Shown: in pieces, positions 61,481-64,000 of the stretch
Position numbering within the stretch: position 1 is the first letter of the stretch
Layout: every line of letters starts with the position of its first letter
Assembly: GCA_008682415.1 (NCBI GenBank)
Contig: VANK01000003.1
Span: 248,001-312,000 of the forward strand
Direction: 5' to 3'
From: Acidobacteria bacterium AB60
GTDB taxonomy: Bacteria > Acidobacteriota > Terriglobia > Terriglobales > Acidobacteriaceae
Length of the DNA stretch: 64,000 bases
Program-made: the position numbers and the translations under genes
The notes under the pieces: generated by a model
What the model saw: the letters and a program-made list of their open reading frames with translations, nothing else
The model's database searches: none
What the model was told of the DNA's origin: nothing

Positions 61481-64000
61481 TTACTTCTGGCTGGAGTTGT
61501 CGCCGCTGACGGGATTGCCATTGAGATCACGCACCTCGACGGGGCCGAGGCCGGCGTCTTTGAGGCTCTGTTCGATCTTGGCTCGATCGCCCGCGGTGAC
61601 GAGGATGAGCTGGTCGGGGTGGAGGTAGGTTTTGGCGATCCGCGCCACGTCTTCCTGAGACACGGCTTCGAATTTGCCGGGCAGCTTGGCGTAGTAGTCG
61701 AGCGGCCGGTTGTATACGAAGATGCTGCTCATAGCATCGGCGATGGCGTTGTCGGTTTCGAATTTGCCGGGCAAGGAGCGCATGGAGGCTTCTTTGGCCG
61801 CGGCGAGCTCTTCCCCAGTTGAGGGCTTGTCGGGGAAGCCGCGGATCTCGGACATGAGCTCCTTGGCCGCGGGTGCGGTGACGTCGGTGCGAACCAATCC
61901 GCCGGCCAGGAAGGCGCCGCCCTCGCGATATTCGCGGAAGGCGGAGCTTGCGCCGTAGGTGTAGCCGTGCTGCTCGCGCAGATTCATATTGATGCGGCTG
62001 CCGAAGCTTCCGCCCAGCGAGTAGTTCATGATGCTGATGGTGTCGGCGTCGGGCGAGCTTTGCGGCACGCCCAGACCGAAGGCGAAGAGCGCGGTCTGCG
62101 GGGCGCCGGGCTTGTCGACGATGACGACGTGGGTGGAGGGCGGCGCGGGCGCGGGCGGAATGGAAGGCGCCGCCGCAGCGTGGCCCGTCCAGTTGCCGAA
62201 GTACTGCTTGGCAAACTTCTCCACGTCGGCTCGGTTGACGTCGCCCGCGACGATGAGCACAGAGTCGGCGGGGCCGTAGTGATCCGCGTAGAAGCTGGAG
62301 ATGTCCGCGGGAGTGAGGGATTTGATGCTGCTCTCGGTTCCGTTGGCCGATGAGCCGTAGGGCTGTTCTCCGAAGACCAGGCGGGGGCCGACGCGCATGG
62401 CCATGCTTTGCACGCTGTCAGTCTCCTGGGCGAGGCGCACGAGGCGCTGCTTGCGGCGGCGTTCCACATCCTCGGCGCGGAAGGCGGGATGCTGGGCCAC
62501 ATCGGCGAGAATGTCGAGCCCCTCACCGGCGTGCTGGGTGAGCACGCTGAGCGTAACGGCGCCGGAGTCCATGCCCGCGGTGGTAGCGATGTGAGCGCCG
62601 ATGCGCTCCTGATCCTGGGCGAGTTTCTCCAGGTTGCGGGACTGGGTGCCGTCGCTCATGATCTCGGAGGTGAGTGTGGCCAGGCCGCCTTTATCGGGCT
62701 GCAGGTTCTCGCTTCCGGCGCGCGACACCAGTTCGGCGGTGAGGACGGGGAGCGCGTGTTCTTCGACCAGCAATACCTTGAGGCCGTTGTCGAGGCTGAA
62801 CTCGGCAGGCACGGGGAGATGGATGGCGGGGGCCGGTCCGGGCGCCGGCTTGTCTTTGCGCCACTCCTGCGATTGTTCGAACTCGGGGGAGTAGGGGTTG
62901 GTGATCTTCACGGTGGCGTCGGTGTCTTCCGGACTGCGCGGCACATCATCGAGGACCTTCTTGCCGGGCAGGCAGTAGACCACAACAGCGGAGTTCCTGG
63001 ACAGGTACTTGTTGGCGGCGGTCTTGGTGTTGCCGACGGCGACGGCCTCCATCATGGAGAGTTCTTTGGGCAGGAAGCCAGGGTCGCCGGTGTACTGGTT
63101 GTATTGATCGAGGGTGTCGGCGACGCCGCCAAAGCCGCCGAGCCTTTGCAGGCCGCTGATTTTGCCGGTGAGCGCCAGCGCCTTGGCTGCCTCGACCTCT
63201 TCCGCTGTCGGGCCTTCCTGCTGCAGCTTTTCGAGCTCCTTCCAGAAGGTCGCCTCCAGGTCCTCGAGCTTGACGCCGGGCTTGGCCGTCAGGTCGCAGC
63301 TGGCAATGCCGGTGAGCTTGAATGACTGATTGACGCAGGTGACGCTCTGCGCGGTCTGCAACTTGTAGACCAGGGCAGTGTCGAGGCGGCTGGCTTTGGC
63401 TCCTCCCAGCGCGAAGGTGGCGGCGTCTACGGTGTATGCGTCGGGGGTGTAGGCGGGGGGCGTGAGCCACGCGATCGAGAGTCGCGGCAACTGCACGGTA
63501 TCGGTGATGGTGGCGCGCTTCTGCGCGGTGATGGGCGGGGTGTCGACCTTGACGGGCTCAACCGCGGGACCCTTGGGAATGGGACCGAAGTACTTGGTGA
63601 GCAGAGCTTTCAACTGGGCGGGATCGAAGTCGCCGGCGACGGCGATGGAGGCGTTGTTGGGCGTGTAGAACTGCTGGTGGAAGTCGCGGACGTCGGCGAT
63701 GCGAGCCGATTCGATATCGGCGTGGCTGCCGATCACGGAGCCGTAGTAGGGATGTGTTTTGGCGAAGAGCATGTGAAAGACCTGCTCGTCGGCCACGTCG
63801 TAGGGGCGCCCTTCTCCCTGGCGTCGCTCGTTGCGCACCACGTCGCGCTGATTGGCGAGCTTGGTGCGGTCCAGGCCCTCCATGAGGAAGCCCATGCGAT
63901 CGCTCTCCAGCCAGAGGGCAAGTTCGAGCTGGTTGCTGGGCATGGTCTCGAAGTAGTTGGTGCGATCGAAGTCGGTGGTGCCGTTCACGTCCGTGGCTCC
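61481..64000 (-). CDS. M16 family zinc metallopeptidase, partial (start beyond the window)
   Basis: The frame stays open to the last base, so at least the first ~100 residues are missing. The visible 840 residues begin with NGTTDFDRTNYFETMP, as found shortly after the HxxEH zinc site, so the catalytic His pair lies outside. A distal zinc-ligand Glu may be in NERRQGEGRPYD. Two M16 units are seen: one ending near residue 330 with PLGIEKTLDQ-like LGGFGGVADTLDQYNQY, and a second from about 390 (EFSLDNGLKVLLVEEHALPVL) typical of the inactive partner unit. These dimeric peptidases degrade peptides in the periplasm. C-terminus is Ser/Gln-rich. Confidence 0.88.
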   Translation of the reverse strand, partial: GATDVNGTTDFDRTNYFETMPSNQLELALWLESDRMGFLMEGLDRTKLANQRDVVRNERRQGEGRPYDVADEQVFHMLFAKTHPYYGSVIGSHADIESARIADVRDFHQQFYTPNNASIAVAGDFDPAQLKALLTKYFGPIPKGPAVEPVKVDTPPITAQKRATITDTVQLPRLSIAWLTPPAYTPDAYTVDAATFALGGAKASRLDTALVYKLQTAQSVTCVNQSFKLTGIASCDLTAKPGVKLEDLEATFWKELEKLQQEGPTAEEVEAAKALALTGKISGLQRLGGFGGVADTLDQYNQYTGDPGFLPKELSMMEAVAVGNTKTAANKYLSRNSAVVVYCLPGKKVLDDVPRSPEDTDATVKITNPYSPEFEQSQEWRKDKPAPGPAPAIHLPVPAEFSLDNGLKVLLVEEHALPVLTAELVSRAGSENLQPDKGGLATLTSEIMSDGTQSRNLEKLAQDQERIGAHIATTAGMDSGAVTLSVLTQHAGEGLDILADVAQHPAFRAEDVERRRKQRLVRLAQETDSVQSMAMRVGPRLVFGEQPYGSSANGTESSIKSLTPADISSFYADHYGPADSVLIVAGDVNRADVEKFAKQYFGNWTGHAAAAPSIPPAPAPPSTHVVIVDKPGAPQTALFAFGLGVPQSSPDADTISIMNYSLGGSFGSRINMNLREQHGYTYGASSAFREYREGGAFLAGGLVRTDVTAPAAKELMSEIRGFPDKPSTGEELAAAKEASMRSLPGKFETDNAIADAMSSIFVYNRPLDYYAKLPGKFEAVSQEDVARIAKTYLHPDQLILVTAGDRAKIEQSLKDAGLGPVEVRDLNGNPVSGDNSSQK

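Noticed and set aside
1..64000. tRNA, rRNA or riboswitch genes
   Set aside because: None could be recognised by eye; a covariance-model scan would be needed to exclude small ones.

Overview
The window is about 60-65% GC with no rRNA, tRNA or CRISPR. The gene repertoire points to an Acidobacteriota (Terriglobia, Acidobacteriaceae-like) chromosome. The main reasons are a ~1,200-residue TonB-dependent receptor with an N-terminal carboxypeptidase-regulatory domain beside a TPR protein, GH106 and GH39 glycosidases, a one-locus T6SS, and dispersed hairpin-repeat arrays. The placement is an inference from gene content, not from a marker gene.

Layout. 0-14 kb: a tandem UspA protein, then a sugar locus (RhaM-type mutarotase, fucose/arabinose-type isomerase, secreted GH39 and GH106 enzymes), then the TonB receptor and an exported TPR protein. 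GH106 enzymes release L-rhamnose, so the locus probably takes up and feeds deoxysugars into catabolism. 14.2-18.3 kb: a four-gene minus-strand ABC-transporter operon (solute-binding protein, STAS-domain protein of unusual architecture, permease, ATPase). 18.5-19.25 kb: a YedK/HMCES DNA-protein crosslink protein.

19.3-44.7 kb: a nearly complete type VI secretion locus. The minus strand runs tssB-tssC-hcp-tagJ-tssA-tssE-tssF-tssG-clpV-vgrG-tssK-tssK. After an inserted methyltransferase and a small protein come a tail-anchored repeat protein, tssL and tssM on plus, a PP2C phosphatase, and a PAAR-like (DUF4280) protein. TssJ, an FHA protein and a Ser/Thr kinase are not visible. The repeat protein carries five GEFT[QR][IL]F-like motifs with an invariant threonine and is the most interesting unexplained protein here.

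45-52.9 kb: mannose-6-P isomerase, phosphoglucose isomerase, a REP-associated tyrosine transposase sitting between two arrays of palindromic repeats, a lipoprotein serine protease, and an O-methyltransferase. 52.9-54.15 kb: a gene-free stretch with an AT-rich segment, one DnaA-box-like 9-mer and a seven-copy hairpin array with an ~82-bp period. Near 52.6 kb the plus strand changes from C-rich to G-rich whatever the gene orientation, which is the pattern of a replication origin or of an inversion breakpoint.

54-64 kb: rimM, khpA and rpsP without trmD or rplS next to them; a duplicated membrane protein; exported proteins including an FG-GAP protein; a DUF4406 gene divergent from a DeoR regulator with a four-repeat operator between them; an ArsR regulator (apparently leaderless, with a palindromic operator between -35 and -10) overlapping a VOC-fold gene; and an M16 peptidase cut by the window end.
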